Shown here piece after piece: positions 48,221-56,989 of a stretch of 64,000 nucleotides of DNA; position 1 is the first letter of the stretch; the number at the start of each line of letters is the position of its first letter. The stretch covers positions 1 through 64,000 of the IMG/VR virus record IMGVR_UViG_3300028275_000015. One strand, given 5' to 3'. A model generated the notes under the pieces. It did no database searches. It saw only the letters and a list, made by a program, of their open reading frames with translations, and was not told where the DNA came from. This DNA is from a virus. The position numbers were made by a program, and so were the translations under genes.

Positions 48221-49177
48221 ATGCCAACAATTAAATTTAAAAATAGTGTAACTTCTAGTAGTGTACCAGGATCAGGAACATTACAACCTGGAGAACCAGC
48301 ATTTAATATTGCTGATCAACGTGCTTGGGCAGGTAATGCCTCTAATAACCCAGTTAAAATTATTGGTAATGTTGCACAACAAGAAAGTAATGCAGTAAGT
48401 ATTTCAGGCGGTACAGTTACCGTCAGCACTTATTCTTCATCAGCAGTTACTGGTAGCCAGTTAACACTAGGTGGTACAGCAGTAACACAAAGTACAGGCG
48501 CATGGGACGGCACGTCTAACTCAGTGTTAGTTAGCGAAGCCGGCGCCAAGTATATGACCGATAACAGATTAAAAGATAGATTGGTTGGTGTTTATGTTTA
48601 TTCAGGATCAGGTACATACACTTATACTAAGAGTGGGCCAGAAGTACAAACATTACACGTTCTGTTATGTGGTGGGGGCGGTGGAGCCCGTGCATATTCA
48701 GAGTGTGGAGGTGGAGGTGGCTTTAGCGAAGGTATTATTACCGCTACGAGTATAACAACAGTAACAGTTACTATCGGCGGTGGCGGGTCCGGCGGAGCAT
48801 ATTTTGGATTTAGTCCTGATGGTGGTACAACTAGTTTTGGTGCTTATCTATCAGCAGGCGGCGGTTACGGCGCAAATAGAAATACACAGCACAGCGGTGG
48901 ACATGGTGGAATAGGTTATGGCGGTAGTATAAATACCTATGGAGGTATGGGAGGCAGTCATAATAATATGGACCAATATTCCACATCAAACGCTTCGGGC
49001 GGAATTGGTGGCGGAACATATTTTGGTGGTTGTTTGCAAGGCGATAGACCTGACTGGAGTACTTCAAGTAGTACGGCAGCACCAGGTACAGGCGGAGTAG
49101 CCATTGCACCGAACCATAACGGACAAGGTGGCAGAAGCGGCCAGTCTGGAATTTGTATAGTTTATGAATATAGATAA
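48221..49177 (+). CDS. glycine-rich adhesin-like fibre tip protein 3 (318 aa)
   Basis: This is the third paralogue, with an N-terminal domain (GEPAFNIADQRAWAGNA) and a glycine-rich C-terminal domain (CGGGGGARAYSECGGGGG) ending GICIVYEYR. It starts 1 nt after the adhesin 2 stop. The shared C-terminal motif and varied loops suggest a set of alternative or co-displayed receptor-binding tips. Confidence 0.8.
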   Translation: MPTIKFKNSVTSSSVPGSGTLQPGEPAFNIADQRAWAGNASNNPVKIIGNVAQQESNAVSISGGTVTVSTYSSSAVTGSQLTLGGTAVTQSTGAWDGTSNSVLVSEAGAKYMTDNRLKDRLVGVYVYSGSGTYTYTKSGPEVQTLHVLLCGGGGGARAYSECGGGGGFSEGIITATSITTVTVTIGGGGSGGAYFGFSPDGGTTSFGAYLSAGGGYGANRNTQHSGGHGGIGYGGSINTYGGMGGSHNNMDQYSTSNASGGIGGGTYFGGCLQGDRPDWSTSSSTAAPGTGGVAIAPNHNGQGGRSGQSGICIVYEYR

Positions 49178-49185
49178 GGATTATT

Positions 49186-49827
49186 ATGAAACGAGCACTA
49201 ATTGATAGCAACAACTCTAGAGTAATTCAGATTGTTAACATCGGAGAAGAATTTGAAGTACACTCAGCATTGTATTGGGTAGATTGTCCCGATGATGCTG
49301 ACACATACTACCTGTATGATCCAGAAGAGTTAACATTTGAAGACCCACATGCGGCATCTAAAGACGAATTTGGAAATCCTGTAGAGCCATTTACTATGCA
49401 ACGTCAACGTGCATACCCTCCAGCAGGCGATCAAATGGATATGTTATGGAAAGAAATTAGAGATACTGGTGGTATTTCAGCAGACGGTGCTTGGTTCCAA
49501 TCTATACTAGCCGTAAAAGAATCAATTCCTAAGCCTGTAGCCTACGATCCAGCAAACCCTATTGCTTCTACAACTACACAATGGTATACATCTGATGGAC
49601 AGTTTGTTCAGTTATTTTCAGAAGTTAGCGGAACAGGTGGCAAAGGATCTGGTGCTAAGTTTAAAGTAAGAAAAGCAGGCGATGTGTATCAGGTTATTGC
49701 TACAACTGGCGGCACAGGATACAAAGCCAACGATGTAATTACATTGTCAGGTAATGATTATAATTGTGCTGTTACAGTATCTGAAGTAGATAATACAGGT
49801 AGCATTGTTACAGTATCTGTGAATTAA
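49186..49827 (+). CDS. tail fibre-associated protein with a C-terminal beta module (213 aa)
   Basis: The N-terminal part (1-100: RVIQIVNIGEEFEVHSALYW, AYPPAGDQMDMLWKEI) resembles proteins at the ends of phage fibre operons. The C-terminal part (about 145-213: GKGSGAKFKVRKAGDVYQV, GGTGYKANDVITLSG) is a copy of a module also seen inside both giant proteins. It is the last gene of the plus-strand block. Its TAA overlaps the stop of the convergent oxygenase gene within TTAA at 49824-49827. Confidence 0.75.
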   Translation: MKRALIDSNNSRVIQIVNIGEEFEVHSALYWVDCPDDADTYYLYDPEELTFEDPHAASKDEFGNPVEPFTMQRQRAYPPAGDQMDMLWKEIRDTGGISADGAWFQSILAVKESIPKPVAYDPANPIASTTTQWYTSDGQFVQLFSEVSGTGGKGSGAKFKVRKAGDVYQVIATTGGTGYKANDVITLSGNDYNCAVTVSEVDNTGSIVTVSVN

Positions 49828-50399
49828 ACACAGACACTATTAAACGCAATTAATATTCTTCTATCTTTTCCCAAGTATGGTTTTGCATAATGCAACATTA
49901 TACTTGGGAATATTATTAAGCGTCCAGGAATAAATTCTGCAGAGAAATTTTCATCAAAAAATTCTAGCCCGGGACGTTCGGGCAACTTAAACATATTAAA
50001 CCATATATTATTTCCGCTCTGCGGCTCATCGGCATCTATATAAAATATACCACTCCAGGTAGAGTCTGGGTGTCTATGTGGTTCATGCTGACCCAATGGA
50101 CGAGTAACGTGTGCCCAACTTTCTGTAATTGCTATATGATAATCCGATTTGTTTACAGCATTAACAAAGTCTCTAGTAGTACTGTTTAACCAAGTATCAA
50201 GAGCTTTTAACTCTGAATGTTGCTGTAAGAAACTAAAATTAGATTCCCATAAGTTTGTTTTAACCTTAGGTGCAATATTAGATTCTATGACATTAGGTTT
50301 TTCTTCTCTAAGGCATAGATCAACAATCGCATCTTTGTGATCGGTAAATTCTTTCCATTCAAATATTCCTACAGGAATAGCACCAACTGATATTATCAT
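49824..50399 (-). CDS. 2-oxoglutarate/Fe(II) oxygenase-like protein (PF13759-like)
   Basis: The start is taken at ATG 50399 (MIISVG, 191 aa), overlapping the upstream stop as ATGA; a GTG at 50408 is possible. Conserved positions fit the TIGR02466/PF13759-like 2OG-Fe(II) fold: HRHPDSTWSGIFYI (H108, H110, D112), then RLIIFPSIMLH (distal H170), then RRILIAFN (Arg for 2-oxoglutarate). Such enzymes hydroxylate or otherwise oxidise C-H bonds. It is the last gene of the cassette, and its 3' end holds a long inverted repeat. Confidence 0.75.
   Translation of the reverse strand: MIISVGAIPVGIFEWKEFTDHKDAIVDLCLREEKPNVIESNIAPKVKTNLWESNFSFLQQHSELKALDTWLNSTTRDFVNAVNKSDYHIAITESWAHVTRPLGQHEPHRHPDSTWSGIFYIDADEPQSGNNIWFNMFKLPERPGLEFFDENFSAEFIPGRLIIFPSIMLHYAKPYLGKDRRILIAFNSVCV
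49870..49908 (-). other. long inverted repeat in the 3' end of the last oxygenase gene
   Basis: CCCAAGTAT (49870-49878) pairs perfectly with ATACTTGGG (49900-49908). Two G-T pairs extend the stem, and an inner TTGCAT/ATGCAA repeat lies in the loop. There is no T tail on either side, so it is not a standard terminator. It could act as an RNA 3' barrier where the two convergent transcription units meet. Confidence 0.5.
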
Positions 50400-51070
50400 C
50401 TTACACACGTATTAACAACTAAACGGTGACCGCTATTGCATCTAGCCGCACTATGATACCTTGCACCGTTGAATATTGCTACCCTTCCCTTTTTTGGAGT
50501 TACTCTTTTAATAACACTAAAATTAGTCTTATCAACTTGACTATCGATCAATTCCAGAATAGTTTGATCATAAAATGTTAGATCTTTGCCCTCTAATTGG
50601 GCCTTTATTTCCTGCGTTTCTAAAATATCCTTTACTGTTTTATCAAAAAATACAGTATCGCCGCCATCGCTGTCGCTGGCATAATATAAACACACCATAT
50701 GATCTTCAGGAGTGTCTACATGAATATGATCAAAGTCGTTAGGACCGCATCCAGGCACAGGAAATGTTAAAAAACTTCTTGAAAACAATACATTATCAAA
50801 TGGCAGATTTGCCTTATGAAAAGATTCAAACACCATAGGTAAAATCATAGGATACAAATCACTAGTAGATCCAGTTCTTACACTATAAAACGATTTTGCA
50901 AAACCAGGTTTAGTTTTTAAATCTAGTTTGTCAATCACGTTGTCTGCTAATGCAACATCTCGAGAAAACTGCCAAGTACTAGACGGAGATAATAACCAAT
51001 TTTCTATCATATCCTGATACTGCGGACAGATAACATCATCTAATACTAAAATTTCATTTATATCTATCAT
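50396..51070 (-). CDS. prolyl-4-hydroxylase-like 2OG/Fe(II) oxygenase (A)
   Basis: The start is taken at ATG 51070 (MIDINEILV, 224 aa), with GGA 5 nt upstream and only 1 nt after the upstream stop; ATG 51082 and TTG 51085 are weaker. It carries HVD (H117, D119) in FDHIHVDTPEDHMVCLYY, GGDTVFF, then KKGRVAIFNGARYHSA (distal H206) and HRLVVN (R216). These form the double-stranded beta-helix metal site of P4H-like oxygenases. It is a close paralogue of the next gene upstream (RVTPKKGRV and FLTFP/FLQFP shared). Confidence 0.82.
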   Translation of the reverse strand: MIDINEILVLDDVICPQYQDMIENWLLSPSSTWQFSRDVALADNVIDKLDLKTKPGFAKSFYSVRTGSTSDLYPMILPMVFESFHKANLPFDNVLFSRSFLTFPVPGCGPNDFDHIHVDTPEDHMVCLYYASDSDGGDTVFFDKTVKDILETQEIKAQLEGKDLTFYDQTILELIDSQVDKTNFSVIKRVTPKKGRVAIFNGARYHSAARCNSGHRLVVNTCVR

Positions 51071-51071
51071 T

Positions 51072-51710
51072 TTATTCCACATCAAAATTTATAATACAAC
51101 GTCTTCCTTGTGTAGGAGTACTACTGCTATGATAATGTTTTCCGTTAAACAATACTACTCGTCCTTTTTTGGGAGTTACTCGTTGTTTGATAGTAAACAC
51201 TTCTTCATTAATGCCAGGAACATTGGGCACAATATCTGTGGTTTGATCATATATTATTGTATCGCCATCGCTGTCATTGACATAATAAAGACAAACTATG
51301 TGCGGTATGTTGTCATCAACGTGCGGATTATTAATGCTGGTTTGTTCTGTGGGAAATTGTAAAAAAGATCTGGCTTGAATTATATTCGACAATTTAAAAT
51401 CAATTTTTGTCAATGCTTCATATAACAGCGGTAATAATAAATTATACACAGGACTCATGCCATTAAATGTTGGCACTATAGGATGCACTAGTCCAAGATT
51501 TTGTTTTTTAACTTTTCTAGTATTAGAGTATGTAATGTCGTCCAATAAAAACCAAGGAATACTCATTTCGCTTAATAGTGTTTTTTCAAGATCATCTTGA
51601 TACATGTGATTAATCACGTCGTCAATAACTATAATATCATCGAATGATATCTGAGGTTTTAAAGAATCTTGAAATTTAAAAAATTCTTTGGACTTAGCAC
51701 TACCAATCAT
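51072..51710 (-). CDS. prolyl-4-hydroxylase-like 2OG/Fe(II) oxygenase (B)
   Basis: This 212-aa protein is a paralogue of the neighbouring oxygenase. The metal site is H130-V-D132 in NNPHVDDNIPHIVCLYY, with distal H194 in KHYHSSS and R203/R204 in GRRCIINF for 2-oxoglutarate. It opens with DDIIVIDDVI, a usual N-terminal strand-helix of the family. The ATG overlaps the upstream stop (ATGA). Two side-by-side copies suggest duplication with division of substrate. Confidence 0.82.
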   Translation of the reverse strand: MIGSAKSKEFFKFQDSLKPQISFDDIIVIDDVINHMYQDDLEKTLLSEMSIPWFLLDDITYSNTRKVKKQNLGLVHPIVPTFNGMSPVYNLLLPLLYEALTKIDFKLSNIIQARSFLQFPTEQTSINNPHVDDNIPHIVCLYYVNDSDGDTIIYDQTTDIVPNVPGINEEVFTIKQRVTPKKGRVVLFNGKHYHSSSTPTQGRRCIINFDVE

Positions 51711-52441
51711 AAGTCTAAATCTTTCCTATCTAATAGATAATTAACTTTATTTTTTATAAATTGTCTCCAGCCATATCTGCTTAACTGTCCTAGTCCCAAC
51801 AAGGAGTCTTTTCTTTTAGCATCAGATTCGTTATATTCTCTGCTAACGGCGGTAATAGTTTCCTTCTTAAATGGAATAACTTGAACTAACGGATCGCCCA
51901 TTTTAATTAATGTGTCCTTGGGTTCGAACAACATGATATTAATTGGATTATGATTTGGCACTCTGTCAGAATCTACAATAGCAGGTACTGCTTGATAATT
52001 TGCATTATGAAACCACATAGGCATCCACATTAAACTATACCCAGGTGCTGTATAGATACTCCACGGATTGTCAATTTTAATATCTGTTCTAAATTTAAAT
52101 CTATTAAACATCTCACCAAACTGTTCTTCAGGATGTGTTCTATGTTGATAGTTTAAATTACTGTAGTTTACATGATATTGGTCGTTTTGAAATTTTATTT
52201 CAATATCGCACCATGCCGGAATAACATACCCTGCCTGCAAATAATTGTTTACCGCAGGACATAATCTTACACTTAACAACGATGCAGAATTAAAATGATC
52301 AAACGGACAAATGTTTCCAGGATGCAATTCTTCATATTCTTTAGGCAAAAAGTTTCCAGCAGGCAACACAGGAGCGTGAGTCCTTATAGCCCACTCTCTA
52401 CAAGTAAATGTAATAATCGGTTCTTGTTTCTTTTTAAACAT
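51707..52441 (-). CDS. DUF6065-like protein (A), halogenase-associated
   Basis: This 244-aa soluble protein has segments typical of DUF6065-type proteins as I remember them: IPAWCDIEIKF, a WSIYTAPGYSLMWMPMWF core (about 130-147), PAIVDSDR, and a GDPLVQVIPFKKE strand (about 190-202). It shares this layout with the gene at 58443, and the two bracket the four halogenases. No catalytic residues are obvious. A jelly-roll-like binding domain presenting substrate to the halogenases is one possible role. The start overlaps the halogenase stop by 8 nt. Confidence 0.6.
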   Translation of the reverse strand: MFKKKQEPIITFTCREWAIRTHAPVLPAGNFLPKEYEELHPGNICPFDHFNSASLLSVRLCPAVNNYLQAGYVIPAWCDIEIKFQNDQYHVNYSNLNYQHRTHPEEQFGEMFNRFKFRTDIKIDNPWSIYTAPGYSLMWMPMWFHNANYQAVPAIVDSDRVPNHNPINIMLFEPKDTLIKMGDPLVQVIPFKKETITAVSREYNESDAKRKDSLLGLGQLSRYGWRQFIKNKVNYLLDRKDLDL

Positions 52442-54005
52442 TATACTTGTCTTTTAAGAACTGATATAAAGTAGGAGCGGCATCTGCAATCTTTTTCCAA
52501 TAAGTTTTATTTGACTCCCAAATATCAAATGAATCATTAACATAATCTAACCGTCTATTAAATTTAAATTCTGATCGTTTGATAACTGATTCTGTAATAG
52601 GGAAATAATTTAATCCAGCGGCAATGAAAAGTGCGCCACCTGTACTTGAGTCGTACATTGATTGAACATCTCTTTTAAAGATGGCATTATCAAATCCATA
52701 CCCTAAAAAGTCACCTGGAATTCTTTTTCCATTATTAAATTTACGCTCTCTAGCATCTCTCCAATATTGAGTGTCACTGCGTTGGCTTAATAAGTAGTGC
52801 ATACTTACAAACTCTGCAAACGCTCTGAAGTCTCCTCGATTTGCTTCGTTAAATCCAACTTTATCAATTAAACTTATATCATCGCGAGATAAAGTTTTAA
52901 CTAATCTATGCAAAAATTCGTGTACGGTGAACAAGCCATTAGACTCTAATGGTTCTATGAATCCTGCACTTAGTCCAATAGCACAAACATTTTTATGGAA
53001 GAGTTCTTCGTGAATACCTACACGCATTTTAATTAATTTAAATTCTAATGTGTCGATTAAATCTGCAGGATTATTTTCCTTCAAGTAACGTTTAAATTCT
53101 TCTAACGCATCTTCGTTGGATACATAAGCATCACTGAATACATAACCAGTACCAATTCTAGACCATAAGGGAATATTCCACACCCAGCCGTGTTCAATAG
53201 CAGTACAGTTAGTGTAAGGTTCCAACTGACTTTCTTTGTCTGTATAAGGCATTCTAGTTGCCCATGCGCTGTTATTGGGTAGTATGTCTGAATAACTCTC
53301 GAATGGCACACCTAGTGCTTTTCCTAGTAGTAGACTTTTCCAACCTGTGCAGTCGATGTATAAATCTGCTGTGATTTTTTCACCTGTAGTTAGCTCAACA
53401 CACTTAACACCTGCGCTATCAGTTTCGATATCTTCTTTGATAGTGCCTACAATATGCTGAACTCCTCGGGGCTTACAATATTCTTCACGTAGCCACATAC
53501 CAAACTTAGTAGCATCAAAGTGATAAGCCACATCGCTGTCGTAGCGCCAACCAGGTAGCTCATCATTTTCATTTTTAATAATTTTATTTTGATTAACTAA
53601 CTGCATAGCGGGAAAGAAACACTCTGCAAAATCTGTATTTGGAGTTCCAGGATACTTGGCCTTTTTAATAAACCAGTCGTTTACACCGAATACTGTTCCC
53701 ACATTCCAGGAGTCTCCGAAAGGATAATGAAATCCACCAGATCCTTTGCCTGCCCAGTCTGTGAATTTGATGCTCATCTTAAGACCAGCATCTGTGTATT
53801 TCATAAAATCGTCTTCTTTAATATCAAGTATGTGTAGCCATTCATTAATTTGACCTAATGTGCTTTCGCCCACCCCTACAGTAGGAACATCTGCACTTTC
53901 AATTAAAGAGATAGTTTTTTCTGGAAAGAATTTTATAAGAGTTGCGGCAGTCATCCAACCGGCGCTACCACCTCCGACTACAACTATGCTATTGATTTTT
54001 GACAT
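52434..54005 (-). CDS. flavin-dependent tryptophan halogenase family protein (1)
   Basis: FADH2-dependent halogenases make HOCl or HOBr at the flavin and pass it to a catalytic Lys. The 523-aa protein has GGGSAG (11-16), GVGESTLGQI (44-53), Lys76 in AGLKMSIKF (equivalent to PrnA Lys79), the halogenase motif WVWNIP near 277, and EPLESNGL near 333. All canonical residues are present, which makes it the best candidate for an active halogenase in the set. The substrate is unknown. It needs a flavin reductase, and none is visible here. Confidence 0.88.
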   Translation of the reverse strand: MSKINSIVVVGGGSAGWMTAATLIKFFPEKTISLIESADVPTVGVGESTLGQINEWLHILDIKEDDFMKYTDAGLKMSIKFTDWAGKGSGGFHYPFGDSWNVGTVFGVNDWFIKKAKYPGTPNTDFAECFFPAMQLVNQNKIIKNENDELPGWRYDSDVAYHFDATKFGMWLREEYCKPRGVQHIVGTIKEDIETDSAGVKCVELTTGEKITADLYIDCTGWKSLLLGKALGVPFESYSDILPNNSAWATRMPYTDKESQLEPYTNCTAIEHGWVWNIPLWSRIGTGYVFSDAYVSNEDALEEFKRYLKENNPADLIDTLEFKLIKMRVGIHEELFHKNVCAIGLSAGFIEPLESNGLFTVHEFLHRLVKTLSRDDISLIDKVGFNEANRGDFRAFAEFVSMHYLLSQRSDTQYWRDARERKFNNGKRIPGDFLGYGFDNAIFKRDVQSMYDSSTGGALFIAAGLNYFPITESVIKRSEFKFNRRLDYVNDSFDIWESNKTYWKKIADAAPTLYQFLKDKYNV

Positions 54006-54006
54006 T

Positions 54007-55503
54007 TTATTTTCCTAAGGCTTTATTATAATTACCTATAAATTTTTCAAGACCTACTTTATGTGGAATATGAGGTAATGTATTTTCTAAATGTTTTTGT
54101 TCGTCGACAATCCTATCACAATGCTGTCTAATTTCCGGAGTCAGCATCATATATTCATGTTTGACACGTTCTGGATTTAAGAGATTTAATCCGTGTAATG
54201 TAACTATCCAATTATCAGCAGTAAACAGTACATACTTTTGATCAAATTCTAATACCAATGGCAGTCGTTTGCTCCACTTTTCTAAATTATCTTTTAATCT
54301 TTTAGGTACCCAGGTGTCTCTGTTATTTTTAAGATCCTTCCAGAATGCTGTATCTTCTCTGGGTACGTAGTAATGTACTGCAATAAAATCTAAAATATTT
54401 TCGCAGATGTCGTCTACTCGTTTATTGTATATTCCGGCCACTTCGTCTGGACTGTTGGTCCAACTAGGCAATAAATTCATAATTAAAAAAGTCTGCAAAA
54501 TAGTTTGACTAATGGCACTACTTTCTAGTGGCTCTACAAAACTAGAACATAAGCCGATACTAGCGCAGTTTTTAATCCAAGTGCGGTCAAGTTTACCTGC
54601 ATCAAACTTGATTTTCTTTGCTATGTTTATTTTTCTACCTAACTTTGCTTCGACTTCTGCCTGCGCCTGGTCGAAATCTATGTACTTGTCACTGAACACA
54701 TAGCCGTTGCCCCATCGACCATGTACGGGAGTATTCCACATCCAACCATAATCCATACCGGTTGCGCTGGTGTAAATTGGATATTCGTCTGTATCTTCTG
54801 TAGGAAATGCAATAGCACTATTAACCCAAAGATTATCTTTATAACTTTCCCACTTTGCTCCAAGTTTTTTCATTATCACTTTGGCAAAACCAGAACAGTC
54901 AACAAAGAAATCTGCCGAGTGTACGGCATTTTCTCCAATTAGTTCTTTAACATATCCGTTGTCGTCTAAGATTACATCTACAATTTTATCATCTATTGTA
55001 GGAATGTTTCTTTCTTTACACAACTTATGTAAGTAGTCGTTGGTGGAAAATGTATTGAAATGAAATTGATTAACAGGGCAAGGAACATTAAGATTTACCC
55101 AATCTTCGGGTACTGTGCTATCGATTGTACGTTTTTGAATAATGTCTAAAGGACCAGCACCTTCTGCAATTAATTTAGCGTAAACTGCTAGATAATCTCC
55201 AGCGGGTCTTGCATAAGGTTCACAGGTAGCATGCCAGTAATCAGGCACACCCCAATTACTAAATTTTATTCCTGTTTTAAGAGTAGCATCGCAGGCAACC
55301 AGCGTATCTTCTAACCTAACACCTATAGTTTCGCAGAAGTATCTCCAATGTTCTGTAGCGCCTTCCCCTACACCTATAACTCCAACGGAAGAACTTTCGA
55401 TAACTTTAATATCTAAATGTTCATGTTGCCTTTTTAACATCAAGGCAGTAATTAATCCGCTGGTGCCGCCACCTAATACTATTATACTTTTAATTGTTTT
55501 CAT
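54007..55503 (-). CDS. flavin-dependent tryptophan halogenase family protein (2)
   Basis: The 498-aa protein has GGGTSG (11-16), GVGEGATEHW (44-53), Lys76 in ATLKTGIKFSNW and EPLESSAI. The WxWxIP motif reads WMWNTP, with Thr for Ile. It is closest to halogenase 4: both have VGEG(A/S)TEHW. Its start overlaps the upstream halogenase stop by 14 nt. Substitution at the motif does not rule out halogenation, but activity is less certain. Confidence 0.86.
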   Translation of the reverse strand: MKTIKSIIVLGGGTSGLITALMLKRQHEHLDIKVIESSSVGVIGVGEGATEHWRYFCETIGVRLEDTLVACDATLKTGIKFSNWGVPDYWHATCEPYARPAGDYLAVYAKLIAEGAGPLDIIQKRTIDSTVPEDWVNLNVPCPVNQFHFNTFSTNDYLHKLCKERNIPTIDDKIVDVILDDNGYVKELIGENAVHSADFFVDCSGFAKVIMKKLGAKWESYKDNLWVNSAIAFPTEDTDEYPIYTSATGMDYGWMWNTPVHGRWGNGYVFSDKYIDFDQAQAEVEAKLGRKINIAKKIKFDAGKLDRTWIKNCASIGLCSSFVEPLESSAISQTILQTFLIMNLLPSWTNSPDEVAGIYNKRVDDICENILDFIAVHYYVPREDTAFWKDLKNNRDTWVPKRLKDNLEKWSKRLPLVLEFDQKYVLFTADNWIVTLHGLNLLNPERVKHEYMMLTPEIRQHCDRIVDEQKHLENTLPHIPHKVGLEKFIGNYNKALGK

Positions 55504-56989
55504 AAACCAATTTTACCCATTCTTCTAAAGTATAGCAGATTGATGTTATGTTGTCAACATCGTTAGATAATTTTTGGTATGATTGGTGAAAGTCTTCAAA
55601 TATAGTTGACCGTTTGGATAATAGACGTTGTCTAAGTTTGTCTTTATTGATTAAATCCAGTCCTTGGATAACAACTGCATAATTTTCTAAAGCATATACT
55701 TCTGTATTGTCGATACCTAATGATCCAGATTTCCATAGATCTAATTTATGCTGTAATGACGCCGATATACGCTGTGGATTAGAGTTATGATCCTGCCAAA
55801 AATCGGAATCATTTCTGTGTCCTCGATAATGTAGTGAAAGGAAATCGCTGATATCAAACATTATTTTTTGATATTTGTCATTAAATGATTTTTGTTCATA
55901 CACGGTATTACTGTCGGGAGACCAAAATTCTGACAATATTTTTAATTGTTCAGCAACAGATGCTAGTCCGTTCGACTCCAACGGCTCTAAAAATCCCGAA
56001 CTAATTCCAACGGCAATTACATTATTTTTCCAAGAATTTAAAAACAACCCAGGTGTAAATTTTAAATTAGCCACCGGATCTATCTTTATATTAAAATATT
56101 TTTCTGCTTCGTCTATTGCCTGATCCGCAGTAATTCTGTCGGGGTCGTAAATGTATCCATTACCTGCCCTATGTTTTAAATTAATATTCCAAGACCATCC
56201 ATTTTTCAATGCTGTCATTTCGGTATAATTTTTAAGTACAGGCTCGTTCCACCATGCTACAACTGCCCTAGCAGGAAAATATTCGCTTAAATCCTTAAAA
56301 GGTTCATTTAATTCTTTTTGTAGAAGTAGTCTGGCGAATCCGGAGCAATCAAAAAACCAATCTGCATTTATTTGATCCCTAGTATCTAATGTAATAGAAT
56401 CAATGTCACCGTTGAGTGCTTTATTAGATTTAATATACTTGCCTTCGATTAGTTTAATCCCCTTGCTTATGCCGCGACGTTTCATATAGTCGGCATTGGC
56501 GCGGCTGTCGAAGTGCCACATAGGTAGTGTAATAACATTAAATTTACCTACACTACTAGGACTGATAGGCAATTTATTCACACGCTGTAACGATCCGTTG
56601 TAGAATATTTTTTCAGTAGGTATGCCTTCCGCCAATGAACAGGCTAAAAAATCATTACCCAATCCAAACTCTGGAAACTTAGCATTAAAGTCTAATCTAT
56701 ACCAGTCTGGTATAAGCCCATGAACAAACTCTGTTCCTATTCCGTTCCAATTTACAAATTTGCCGCCGAGTTTAGGCATGGCATTTACAGACACTATCCA
56801 GTCATCAAACGGAATTTCTAAAAAGTTGAATAGTTTATTAAGGGATGCGGAACCACTTTCTCCAGCAATAATAGGTGGAGTATTAGGGTCTTCTATTACT
56901 GTCACATCGCAGGCAGGCCACACTTGTTTAACAAACAAAGCAGTTAACCAGCCAGCACTTCCTCCGCCTAATATTGCGATGGTTTTCAT
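55490..56989 (-). CDS. flavin-dependent tryptophan halogenase family protein (3)
   Basis: The 499-aa protein has GGGSAG (8-13), AGESGSASLN (42-51; the usual VGE reads AGE), Lys73 in AMPKLGGKFVNW, and EPLESNGL. The WxWxIP site reads WSWNIN, losing the final Pro. It is the most divergent of the four. The His/Asn-rich segment near 395-420 (SLHYRGHRNDSDFWQDH) is common to the family here. It could be a halogenase with altered substrate or a related flavin oxidase. Confidence 0.84.
   Translation of the reverse strand: MKTIAILGGGSAGWLTALFVKQVWPACDVTVIEDPNTPPIIAGESGSASLNKLFNFLEIPFDDWIVSVNAMPKLGGKFVNWNGIGTEFVHGLIPDWYRLDFNAKFPEFGLGNDFLACSLAEGIPTEKIFYNGSLQRVNKLPISPSSVGKFNVITLPMWHFDSRANADYMKRRGISKGIKLIEGKYIKSNKALNGDIDSITLDTRDQINADWFFDCSGFARLLLQKELNEPFKDLSEYFPARAVVAWWNEPVLKNYTEMTALKNGWSWNINLKHRAGNGYIYDPDRITADQAIDEAEKYFNIKIDPVANLKFTPGLFLNSWKNNVIAVGISSGFLEPLESNGLASVAEQLKILSEFWSPDSNTVYEQKSFNDKYQKIMFDISDFLSLHYRGHRNDSDFWQDHNSNPQRISASLQHKLDLWKSGSLGIDNTEVYALENYAVVIQGLDLINKDKLRQRLLSKRSTIFEDFHQSYQKLSNDVDNITSICYTLEEWVKLVYENN

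Noticed and set aside
45790-49177. Diversity-generating retroelement acting on the adhesins
   Set aside because: No reverse transcriptase or template repeat is in the window, and the variation between the three genes is domain-level rather than A-to-N.
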